Of a stretch of DNA of 64,000 bases, positions 51,847 to 58,708 are shown in pieces; position 1 is the first letter of the stretch; every line of letters starts with the position of its first letter. The position numbers and the translations under genes were made by a program. This DNA is from an uncultured Sulfitobacter sp. (lineage in GTDB: Bacteria; Pseudomonadota; Alphaproteobacteria; Rhodobacterales; Rhodobacteraceae). The DNA is taken from NCBI RefSeq assembly GCF_947502895.1, contig NZ_CANNBM010000002.1, positions 744,001 through 808,000 of the forward strand, in the 5' to 3' direction. Below the pieces are notes generated by a model, which searched no databases, was not told the origin of the DNA, and saw only the letters and a program-made list of their open reading frames with translations.

Positions 51847-52050
51847 ATGAAACTCTACCGTTTCCTGTCGGAGGAAGACACCTCCGCCTTTTGCCACAAA
51901 GTCACCGATGCCCTCAACAAAGGCTGGGAGCTCTATGGCTCTCCCACCCAGACATGGGACCACGCCGCAGGCGTCATGCGCTGCGGCCAGTCGGTCGTAA
52001 AAGAGGTCGAAGGCACCTATACACCCGACACGAAACTGGGAGCACACTAG
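51847..52050 (+). CDS. DUF1737 family small protein
   Basis: A 67-residue soluble protein with the DUF1737 pattern MKLYRFLSEEDTSAFCHKV and LNKGWELYGSPTQTWD. Function unknown. It is located 16 bases after nnrU and one base before mch. Confidence 0.8.
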   Translation: MKLYRFLSEEDTSAFCHKVTDALNKGWELYGSPTQTWDHAAGVMRCGQSVVKEVEGTYTPDTKLGAH

Positions 52051-52051
52051 A

Positions 52052-53104
52052 ATGCTGACCACACCCACACCCACCACCAAAACCAACGCGGGCAACTTCT
52101 TTGAAGACTATTCCGTGGGCCAAATCCTGACCCACGCCGTGCCCCGCACGGTCAAGATGGGCGAACGCGCGCTCTATCACGCGCTCTACCCCGCGCGCCA
52201 CGCGCTCTATTCATCCGACCAATTCGCCCAAGACTGCGGCCTGCCGTTCAGCCCGCTGGACGATATGATCGCCTTCCATGTGGTGTTTGGGAAATCCGTG
52301 CCGGATGTGTCCCTGAACGCTGTCGCCAATCTGGGCTATGCCCAAGGCCGCTGGCTGCTGCCCGTCTGGCCGGGCGACACCCTGCGCAGTCAGTCCGAAG
52401 TCATCGGCCTCAAACAGAACTCAAACGGCAAAACGGGCGTGGTCTATGTACGCACAACAGGCCTGAACCAGCATGACGAAGCGGTGATGGAATATGTCCG
52501 CTGGGTCATGGTGCGCAAACGCAACGCAAGCGCCCCCGCGCCCGAAACCACAGTCCCCGATCTGCCCGCCGCCATTAAGGCGGGCGATCTGGTGATCCCA
52601 AAGGGCCTCGATTTTACCAACTACAACTTCGATCTGGCCGGAGAACCACACCGCTGGGGCGACTACGACATCGGCGAGAAAATCGACCACGTCGACGGTG
52701 TGACCATCGAAGAAGCCGAACACATGATGGCCACCCGCCTGTGGCAGAACACAGCAAAAGTGCATTTTGACACCTCCGCCCGCCCCGATGGCTCCCGCCT
52801 GATTTATGGCGGCCACGTCATCTCCATGGCGCGCGCGCTGTCATTTAATGGTTTGGCGAACGCACAGATGGTTGTGGGCCTCAACGGCGGCGCGCACGCC
52901 AACCCCTGCCTTGCAGGCGATACAGTGCGCGCTTGGTCCGAAGTCCTCGATAAGGCCGAAACATCCGCCCCCGGTGTCGGTTCCATTCGTCTGCGCCTTG
53001 TAGCCACCAAAGGCGGCGCCCCCTTCGATCTGCGCGGCGAAGACGGTAAATACCTGCCTTCCGTACTTCTTGATCTCGACTATTGGGCGCTTATTCCCCT
53101 CTAG
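52052..53104 (+). CDS. mch: Mesaconyl-CoA hydratase (MaoC family)
   Basis: A 350-residue double-hotdog MaoC hydratase. It interconverts mesaconyl-CoA and beta-methylmalyl-CoA in the ethylmalonyl-CoA pathway. Features are GNFFEDYSVGQILTHAVPRTV at the N-terminus and the repeat of the MaoC fold with YDIGEKIDHVDGVTIEEAEH near residue 205. Length is close to the characterised Rhodobacter enzyme. The neighbouring Mcl-type gene works on the next intermediate, which makes the assignment firm. Confidence 0.92.
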   Translation: MLTTPTPTTKTNAGNFFEDYSVGQILTHAVPRTVKMGERALYHALYPARHALYSSDQFAQDCGLPFSPLDDMIAFHVVFGKSVPDVSLNAVANLGYAQGRWLLPVWPGDTLRSQSEVIGLKQNSNGKTGVVYVRTTGLNQHDEAVMEYVRWVMVRKRNASAPAPETTVPDLPAAIKAGDLVIPKGLDFTNYNFDLAGEPHRWGDYDIGEKIDHVDGVTIEEAEHMMATRLWQNTAKVHFDTSARPDGSRLIYGGHVISMARALSFNGLANAQMVVGLNGGAHANPCLAGDTVRAWSEVLDKAETSAPGVGSIRLRLVATKGGAPFDLRGEDGKYLPSVLLDLDYWALIPL

Positions 53105-53420
53105 CCATCTGCGCCGCCCGAACATCGCATCGGGCGGCAACCTACCTGCATGATCCAGCCGCATCTTTGCCAAATGTGGCCGAAAAATCTCCAAAAGATT
53201 TAGCCAATTTGCGTAGTATTGTGCGCACTATTCGGCGATTCCCCCGCGATCCCATCGAAAACACGCAGTTTACCCCATTTTGTGATCACACTGTTTTGGC
53301 GTGTGATCACAAATGTCGCTTTACGCTGGATTTATCGTTCTTCCTACGAAATGCTGTTGAGGAATTGTTAGAGTTCTCGCGTATACCACGCGGGATTAGA
53401 ACCAAACGGGACCGTCTCAC
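53105..53420. other. Intergenic region between mch and sucC (promoter region)
   Basis: This 316-base gap has no convincing gene. It is AT-richer than its neighbours. A GCCGCCCGA/TCGGGCGGC stem (53112-53137) just after mch could terminate that operon. TGTGCGCACT lies at 53220-53229 and the doubled TGTGATCACA at 53281-53311; a short CGCG/CGCG hairpin lies just before sucC. Confidence 0.6.
53281..53311 (+). promoter_or_regulatory. Doubled palindromic operator upstream of sucC
   Basis: Two perfect copies of the palindrome TGTGATCACA (53281-53290 and 53302-53311) separated by 11 bases, period 21. The proximal edge is 109 bases before the sucC ATG. The element matches that before sdhC in sequence, spacing and distance. 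Confidence 0.75.
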
Positions 53421-54614
53421 ATGAACATCCACGAATATCAGGCCAAAGCCCTTCTGCGCAGCTACGGCGCACCAGTTTCCGACGGGCGCGTTGTGCTCAA
53501 GGCGGAAGACGCCAAATCCGCAGCAGCCGAACTTGACGGCCCATTGTGGGTGGTCAAAGCGCAAATCCACGCTGGTGGTCGCGGCAAAGGTAAATTCAAG
53601 GAAGCAGACGCAGGCGAGGCAGGCGGCGTACGCCTGACGAAATCCGTGGCCGAAGCAGCCGAGGAAGCCAAGAAAATGCTGGGCCGCACGCTGGTCACAC
53701 ACCAGACAGGCCCCGTAGGCAAACAGGTCAACCGCATCTACATTGAGGACGGCTCGGGCATCGAAACCGAACTCTATCTCGCCCTGCTGGTCGACCGCGA
53801 AACATCCCGCGTCGGTTTTGTCTGCTCCACCGAGGGCGGCATGGACATCGAAGAAGTCGCCGCAAACACGCCAGAAAAAATCATCAACTTTTCCGTTGAT
53901 CCCGCCACAGGCTTTCAGCCGTTTCATGGCCGCCGCATCGCATTCGCGCTGGGTCTGGAAGGCAAAGCAGTCAAGCAATGCGTTGCCCTGATGGGTCTGC
54001 TCTACAAAGCGTTTCTCGAGCGCGACATGGAGATGCTGGAGATCAACCCGCTGATCGTCACTGACACCGGCGATCTCAAAGTGCTGGACGCCAAAGTGTC
54101 CTTTGACGGCAATGCCATGTACCGTCAGGCCGAAGTATCCGAGCTGCGCGACACCACCGAAGAAGACGCGAAAGAGCTTGAGGCCTCCAAATACGATCTC
54201 AACTACATCGCCCTCGACGGCGAAATCGGCTGTATGGTTAACGGCGCGGGTCTTGCGATGGCCACAATGGACATCATCAAGCTCTACGGCGCAGAGCCTG
54301 CAAACTTCCTCGACGTTGGCGGCGGTGCGACCAAAGAGAAAGTGACCGAAGCCTTCAAGATCATCACCTCCGATCCGCAGGTCAAAGGCATCCTCGTCAA
54401 CATCTTTGGCGGCATCATGCGCTGCGATGTGATCGCCGAGGGCGTTGTCGCTGCTGTAAAAGAGGTCGGCCTCAAAGTGCCGCTTGTTGTGCGTCTCGAA
54501 GGGACCAATGTTGCAGAGGGCAAAGCCATCATCAACAATTCAGGTCTCGACGTGATTGCTGCCGACGATCTCAAAGACGGCGCACAGAAAATCGTGAAAG
54601 CCGTTAAGGGTTAA
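53421..54614 (+). CDS. sucC: Succinyl-CoA synthetase beta subunit
   Basis: A 397-residue ATP-grasp subunit of the TCA-cycle enzyme that makes ATP or GTP from succinyl-CoA. It begins MNIHEYQAKALLRSYGAPV; VKAQIHAGGRGKG is the nucleotide loop and GIMRCDVIAEGVV lies near the C-terminus. Its partner sucD is 2.8 kb downstream, with four unrelated genes between. Confidence 0.97.
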   Translation: MNIHEYQAKALLRSYGAPVSDGRVVLKAEDAKSAAAELDGPLWVVKAQIHAGGRGKGKFKEADAGEAGGVRLTKSVAEAAEEAKKMLGRTLVTHQTGPVGKQVNRIYIEDGSGIETELYLALLVDRETSRVGFVCSTEGGMDIEEVAANTPEKIINFSVDPATGFQPFHGRRIAFALGLEGKAVKQCVALMGLLYKAFLERDMEMLEINPLIVTDTGDLKVLDAKVSFDGNAMYRQAEVSELRDTTEEDAKELEASKYDLNYIALDGEIGCMVNGAGLAMATMDIIKLYGAEPANFLDVGGGATKEKVTEAFKIITSDPQVKGILVNIFGGIMRCDVIAEGVVAAVKEVGLKVPLVVRLEGTNVAEGKAIINNSGLDVIAADDLKDGAQKIVKAVKG

Positions 54615-54618
54615 ACTG

Positions 54619-55191
54619 ATGCATGCGCTTCGCTCCCTGACATGCAGCCTGGTTATCGCCGGGCTGCTTGCCGCTTGCTCGGAAACCGTCGCAACAGCTG
54701 ACGGGGCCGCGCAAAACGCCAATGCATCTGCCGCAAATGCCTCTTCCGCGCGCGAGGTAGTTGCAAGCCAGAGCATCCCGATAAAGGCCCCATCGGCGCG
54801 GTATAAAGGCGCCATTGCAATCGGCGAGGTGACGGGTTTCGTCTCGCCGGGGGTTTTTCCGGGGCAGTTTTCACCCGTCACCGACGATGAAACGCGCAGG
54901 GCGCTGACAGGTTTGATGCGCGACACAGGGTACGGACCGGGCAACCGCTATATCCTCTCAGTACGGCTGGCCGAACCGGGAAACCCCACGGGCGCGACCA
55001 CCATGACTGCTAACGCATTATTAGAATTCACTCTGCGCACAGCAGATGGGCGGACGATCAAAACCCAAACCCTCCGTTCGAAGTCTTCCGTGCCTTTTGG
55101 CGCTTCAATATCTGGCGCAGCTCGATCAAAGCTCGCCTTTGCCCTCAGCCTGCGAAACAGCGCTGCTAAATTTCTCAACGGGTTGGGTTAA
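54619..55191 (+). CDS. Hypothetical lipoprotein in the suc cluster
   Basis: A 190-residue putative lipoprotein: LVIAGLLAAC gives the lipobox with Cys20, followed by an Ala/Asn-rich linker (AAQNANASAANASSAREVV) and a beta-rich domain. No family is recognised. It starts four bases after sucC and is followed after five bases by another exported protein, so it should be on the suc transcript. Confidence 0.75.
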   Translation: MHALRSLTCSLVIAGLLAACSETVATADGAAQNANASAANASSAREVVASQSIPIKAPSARYKGAIAIGEVTGFVSPGVFPGQFSPVTDDETRRALTGLMRDTGYGPGNRYILSVRLAEPGNPTGATTMTANALLEFTLRTADGRTIKTQTLRSKSSVPFGASISGAARSKLAFALSLRNSAAKFLNGLG

Positions 55192-55196
55192 TCGCA

Positions 55197-55721
55197 ATGC
55201 ACCGTCCTCTCACAGCATCCCTCTGCCTAACTGCCTTTGTGGCGGCGGGCAGCGCTGTGGCAGCACAAAACGCAGATGCGGCTGGCAAAGCATTCGCCGA
55301 TCATTGCTTTAGCCCCTATCTCACAGCCGCAACAGCGCAGGCCAATCTCGCCCCTTCTGGCGCGCGGTTTGACTTCTACGATCTGCGCCCGTTCTCCAGT
55401 GCAGCGCCTTCGCCGGTAACGGGGCGTGCCGCGACAGCAGGCACCGACCGCCGTTGCGAAGTAGCCTTTGACGGCTACGACCCCGCACTTGCGTTTAACT
55501 GGCTCGAAAAAGGTCTGATCGAGGAAGGGCTACTGAACAAAAAGGCACAAGTGCCCGATGGTTTCACGCCACAAGACGGCACGTCCTTCATTGCAGCAGC
55601 CCAGCTGAACCCCAACCGCATTGCCGTGGTACAAATCGGCGTGCGCGGTCCCGCAAACGCCCCCGAAACCTTTATGAGTGTCGAACGCCTGACGCCGTTG
55701 AACGAGGAGGGCAGCCAATGA
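55197..55721 (+). CDS. Hypothetical exported protein in the suc cluster
   Basis: A 174-residue protein with a signal peptide (MHRPLTASLCLTAFVAAGSAVAAQ) and two Cys (DHCFSP and RRCEVAF) that could be bridged. No family is recognised. It overlaps the next gene by ATGA, so the two are coupled and may act together in the periplasm. Confidence 0.72.
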   Translation: MHRPLTASLCLTAFVAAGSAVAAQNADAAGKAFADHCFSPYLTAATAQANLAPSGARFDFYDLRPFSSAAPSPVTGRAATAGTDRRCEVAFDGYDPALAFNWLEKGLIEEGLLNKKAQVPDGFTPQDGTSFIAAAQLNPNRIAVVQIGVRGPANAPETFMSVERLTPLNEEGSQ

Positions 55722-56371
55722 TCCGCACAGCCGTTACCGCAGCAGCTCTGACAGTGGCATTGGCACTGCCCGCCAGCGCGCAAAGCATTGACCGCACTGC
55801 CCTTGTCTTCCGCGACAACGGGATCATGGAAAAGGCTGTAGGCTTTTGCTATGACACCATCGCACGTCGCACCGCGCCAGACCGCGCGGCCAAGCGGGCG
55901 GGTTTCTCCCGCTCCACCGACCGCATGCTGAAATCCCGCTTTGACAGCCGCCGCAAGCGCGACAAATCCTTTGGTCACTACCGCGCCCATTGGGTCAATC
56001 GCGGCATGCCCGACGACCAGCAGGCGCGCATGGTCCCCGTTGATCCCTCGATCGACGTGAACACCAACAGCATCAAGTGCGAAATCACCATTATGGGGAT
56101 CAATCCGCGCGACGAGGCCAAGCTGCTGCCAACGGCGCTTGCCTATCTCAAAGCCTTCGACAAAACGCTCGTCCTTGCGCGCCCGTTTTCCAAAATCGAC
56201 AAATCGCAGTTCTCCACGGCCCGCACCTACTGGCACGGTGGCCTTTACTTCCAGTCCGACAAAATCTCGGGCGGCGTCTCCTACACAGGCACTGCCAAAT
56301 CCAAACCCACCGGCACCTTCGAGATCGAACTCGTAAGCCGCACCCGATTAAACCAGAAATACGGCGGCTAG
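55718..56371 (+). CDS. Hypothetical exported protein in the suc cluster
   Basis: A 217-residue protein with a signal peptide (MIRTAVTAAALTVALALPASAQ). The mature part is basic (a run RSTDRMLKSRFDSRRKRDKS) and has two Cys (FCYDT and KCEIT). No family is recognised. It overlaps the previous gene by four bases. Confidence 0.72.
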   Translation: MIRTAVTAAALTVALALPASAQSIDRTALVFRDNGIMEKAVGFCYDTIARRTAPDRAAKRAGFSRSTDRMLKSRFDSRRKRDKSFGHYRAHWVNRGMPDDQQARMVPVDPSIDVNTNSIKCEITIMGINPRDEAKLLPTALAYLKAFDKTLVLARPFSKIDKSQFSTARTYWHGGLYFQSDKISGGVSYTGTAKSKPTGTFEIELVSRTRLNQKYGG

Positions 56372-56406
56372 CCCCGCCCGCGCCTACGCGCTGAAAGACC
56401 GATTAC

Positions 56407-56496
56407 ATGTTCGACGCGACACTCTTCGCCAACAGCCACTCCCGCGCCCCGTCAGGGGCCGCTGGGCGTGCTGCCATGCAAGGGGTGCAGCGATGA
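56407..56496 (+). CDS. Possible 29-codon leader ORF coupled to the glycosyltransferase
   Basis: ATG at 56407 opens a 29-codon frame (MFDATLFANSHSRAPSG...) whose stop TGA (56494-56496) overlaps the glycosyltransferase start by ATGA. The ribosome-binding sequence is weak (GAAAG). It could be a coupling peptide or simply chance. Confidence 0.3.
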   Translation: MFDATLFANSHSRAPSGAAGRAAMQGVQR

Positions 56497-57302
56497 GCGT
56501 ACACATCGAGATGACCAACCTTGCCCGCGCCGAGGATCGCCGCATTCACATGCGCCCCGAGCTGGAGCGCGCAGGCCTTGATCTCACCTTCCATCCTGCG
56601 TTTGATTTCACCGAACATGACGAGGCCGATATCCTTGCCCGCTGCAAACGTGAGGGGCCATGGGGCACGTTCCACACCCCCAACATGGCCGCCACCATCA
56701 GTCACGCCCAAGCGTGGGAGCGGTTCCTCGCCACCAACGCCACACATTGTCTGGTGATGGAGGACGATATCTTCATCGCCCCCGAACTGGGCGCATGGCT
56801 GGCCGATCTTAGCTGGTGGCCCGATGATGCCGACATCATGAAGCTTGAGCGCTGGCGCTCCAAAAGCACCAAAATCCTGCTGGAAGAGCACGCGATCATG
56901 CATCGTGGCCGCAAGGTGCAGCGTTTGCTGTCGCGCCACATGGGGGCTGCGGGCTATATGCTCAGCCGCGATGCGGCCCGTAAACTGCTGGCGGCGCAGC
57001 CGTTTGACATGGTGATCGACCACATCCTGTTCAACATCAACGCCTCCCGCGCCACACGTGGCATGAACATCTACCAGATTTCCCCCGCCATGATCCTGCA
57101 AGGCAACGAGCCTGAGGGAAGCCCCTTTTATATGGGCGAACGCAAACGCCCCAAAGGCATGGCGCTGGTCCGGCAAAAGCTGAAGCGGCTATATTACGAG
57201 CTGGCCTATCCGGCCTCCACCTACATCAAATGGCTGACCCGTCAGGCCCGCCTGCGCACGGTCGCGTTTGCCAAAGATGCCCAAGCGGAGCATCAGACAT
57301 GA
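56493..57302 (+). CDS. Family 25 glycosyltransferase (LPS-type)
   Basis: A 269-residue glycosyltransferase of family 25, found in lipooligosaccharide assembly. It opens IEMTNLARAEDRRIHMRPEL and has CLVMEDDIFIAPELG with the DxD-like acidic motif; GAAGYMLSRDAARKLL and FDMVIDHILFN are conserved downstream blocks. The sugar is unknown. It sits between sucC and sucD, with no metabolic link to either. Confidence 0.85.
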   Translation: MSVHIEMTNLARAEDRRIHMRPELERAGLDLTFHPAFDFTEHDEADILARCKREGPWGTFHTPNMAATISHAQAWERFLATNATHCLVMEDDIFIAPELGAWLADLSWWPDDADIMKLERWRSKSTKILLEEHAIMHRGRKVQRLLSRHMGAAGYMLSRDAARKLLAAQPFDMVIDHILFNINASRATRGMNIYQISPAMILQGNEPEGSPFYMGERKRPKGMALVRQKLKRLYYELAYPASTYIKWLTRQARLRTVAFAKDAQAEHQT

Positions 57303-57405
57303 CCGCCCCCCTTAACCCGCGCCGCCGCAATGCCGCGCGCCCTCACACCCCAAGGTGCCCCGCATCTTTGTCACCCTACTCGATTTCCCAGAACTGGAGC
57401 TTTCC

Positions 57406-58293
57406 ATGGCCGTACTAATTGATGAAAACACACGCGTAATCTGTCAGGGCCTCACCGGCTCACAAGGTACGTTCCACACCGAGCAGGCGATTGCTTATGG
57501 CACCAAGATGGTCGGCGGCGTGACACCGGGCAAAGGCGGCCAGAGCCACCTTGACCTGCCAGTGTTCAACTCCGTCCATGAGGCAAAGCACGTGACCGAG
57601 GCCAATGCCTCCGTGATCTACGTGCCGCCCCCCTTCGCCGCCGACAGTATTCTTGAGGCGATCGACGCCGAGATGGAGCTGATTGTCTGCATCACCGAAG
57701 GTATTCCTGTTCTGGACATGATGCGCGTTCAGCGCGCGCTGGATGGCTCCAAATCCCGCCTGATCGGCCCCAACTGCCCCGGTGTGATTACGCCCGATGC
57801 CTGCAAGATCGGCATCATGCCCGGCCACATCCACATGCGCGGCTCCTGCGGTGTTGTGTCCCGCTCCGGCACGCTGACCTATGAGGCGGTCAAGCAGACC
57901 ACCGATCTGGGCCTCGGCCAGTCCTCCGCCGTAGGCATCGGCGGCGACCCCATCAAGGGAACCGAGCATATCGACGTGCTGGAAATGTTCCTTGCCGATC
58001 CCGAGACGACCTCGATCATCATGATCGGTGAAATCGGCGGCACCGCCGAAGAGGAAGCGGCACAGTTCCTCGCCGATGAGAAGAAAAAAGGCCGCTGGAA
58101 ACCCACCGCCGGCTTCATCGCAGGCCGCACAGCCCCTCCCGGCCGCCGCATGGGCCACGCAGGCGCAATCGTTGCGGGCGGCAAAGGTGACGCGGAAAGC
58201 AAGATCAACGCGATGCGCGAAGCAGGTATTGTGGTTGCAGACAGCCCAGCGACATTGGGCGAAGCAGTCCAAGAAGCGATCAGCAAAGGTTAA
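57406..58293 (+). CDS. sucD: Succinyl-CoA synthetase alpha subunit
   Basis: A 295-residue CoA-binding subunit. ICQGLTGSQGTFHTEQA binds CoA, RLIGPNCPGVITPD is conserved, and the phosphorylated His lies in GRRMGHAGAIVAGGKG. ATG at 57406 (MAVLIDENTRV) fits the family; the frame extends to 57355. A 12-bp hairpin follows it before the small membrane protein and sucA. Confidence 0.97.
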   Translation: MAVLIDENTRVICQGLTGSQGTFHTEQAIAYGTKMVGGVTPGKGGQSHLDLPVFNSVHEAKHVTEANASVIYVPPPFAADSILEAIDAEMELIVCITEGIPVLDMMRVQRALDGSKSRLIGPNCPGVITPDACKIGIMPGHIHMRGSCGVVSRSGTLTYEAVKQTTDLGLGQSSAVGIGGDPIKGTEHIDVLEMFLADPETTSIIMIGEIGGTAEEEAAQFLADEKKKGRWKPTAGFIAGRTAPPGRRMGHAGAIVAGGKGDAESKINAMREAGIVVADSPATLGEAVQEAISKG

Positions 58294-58322
58294 TGCAGCA
58301 AAAGAGGTTCATAAAAACTGAA

Positions 58323-58361
58323 GGCATCCCCATCGTACTCGTCTTGACGGATGGGGATGCC
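58323..58361 (+). repeat. Perfect 12-bp inverted repeat between sucD and the small membrane protein gene
   Basis: GGCATCCCCATC (58323-58334) pairs fully with GATGGGGATGCC (58350-58361) around a 15-base loop. No T run follows, so it is not a classic terminator. It may limit read-through into sucA, shield the sucCD message or be an operator. Confidence 0.7.
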
Positions 58362-58390
58362 AAGCAAACCCGCTTGGCAGGAGGTAAGTG

Positions 58391-58708
58391 ATGGGTGTTT
58401 CTTTTGTATACATCCTTGCCTTATTCGCATGCGCGCTTTTGGTTGCCCGGCATCCCAAGGCAATCCGCTTTCAAGCCGCTTTGACCCTATTGTTCTCACC
58501 TATCGTTCTCAGCACATTAATGGTTCTTGTTCTTCCAGCTTACTGGCAGGTCACGATTGGTCCCAATGAAGGTGTTAGCGATGACGGTAGGGGTTTCGGT
58601 ACTGCTTTGGTTTTGCTGATGGCGGTTCCAACCACGCTTATTCTGAACCTAGTGCTCTACGCAGCGCGTTTAACTGATCCTGCCATTCCAAACGAGGTGC
58701 CCCAATGA
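58391..58708 (+). CDS. Small three-span membrane protein before sucA
   Basis: A 105-residue protein with three hydrophobic segments (VSFVYILALFACALLVA, TLLFSPIVLSTLMVLVLPAYW, TALVLLMAVPTTLILNLVLY). A strong GGAGG ribosome-binding site lies six bases before ATG at 58391. Its stop overlaps sucA by ATGA, so it is translated with the E1 gene. No family recognised. Confidence 0.72.
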   Translation: MGVSFVYILALFACALLVARHPKAIRFQAALTLLFSPIVLSTLMVLVLPAYWQVTIGPNEGVSDDGRGFGTALVLLMAVPTTLILNLVLYAARLTDPAIPNEVPQ

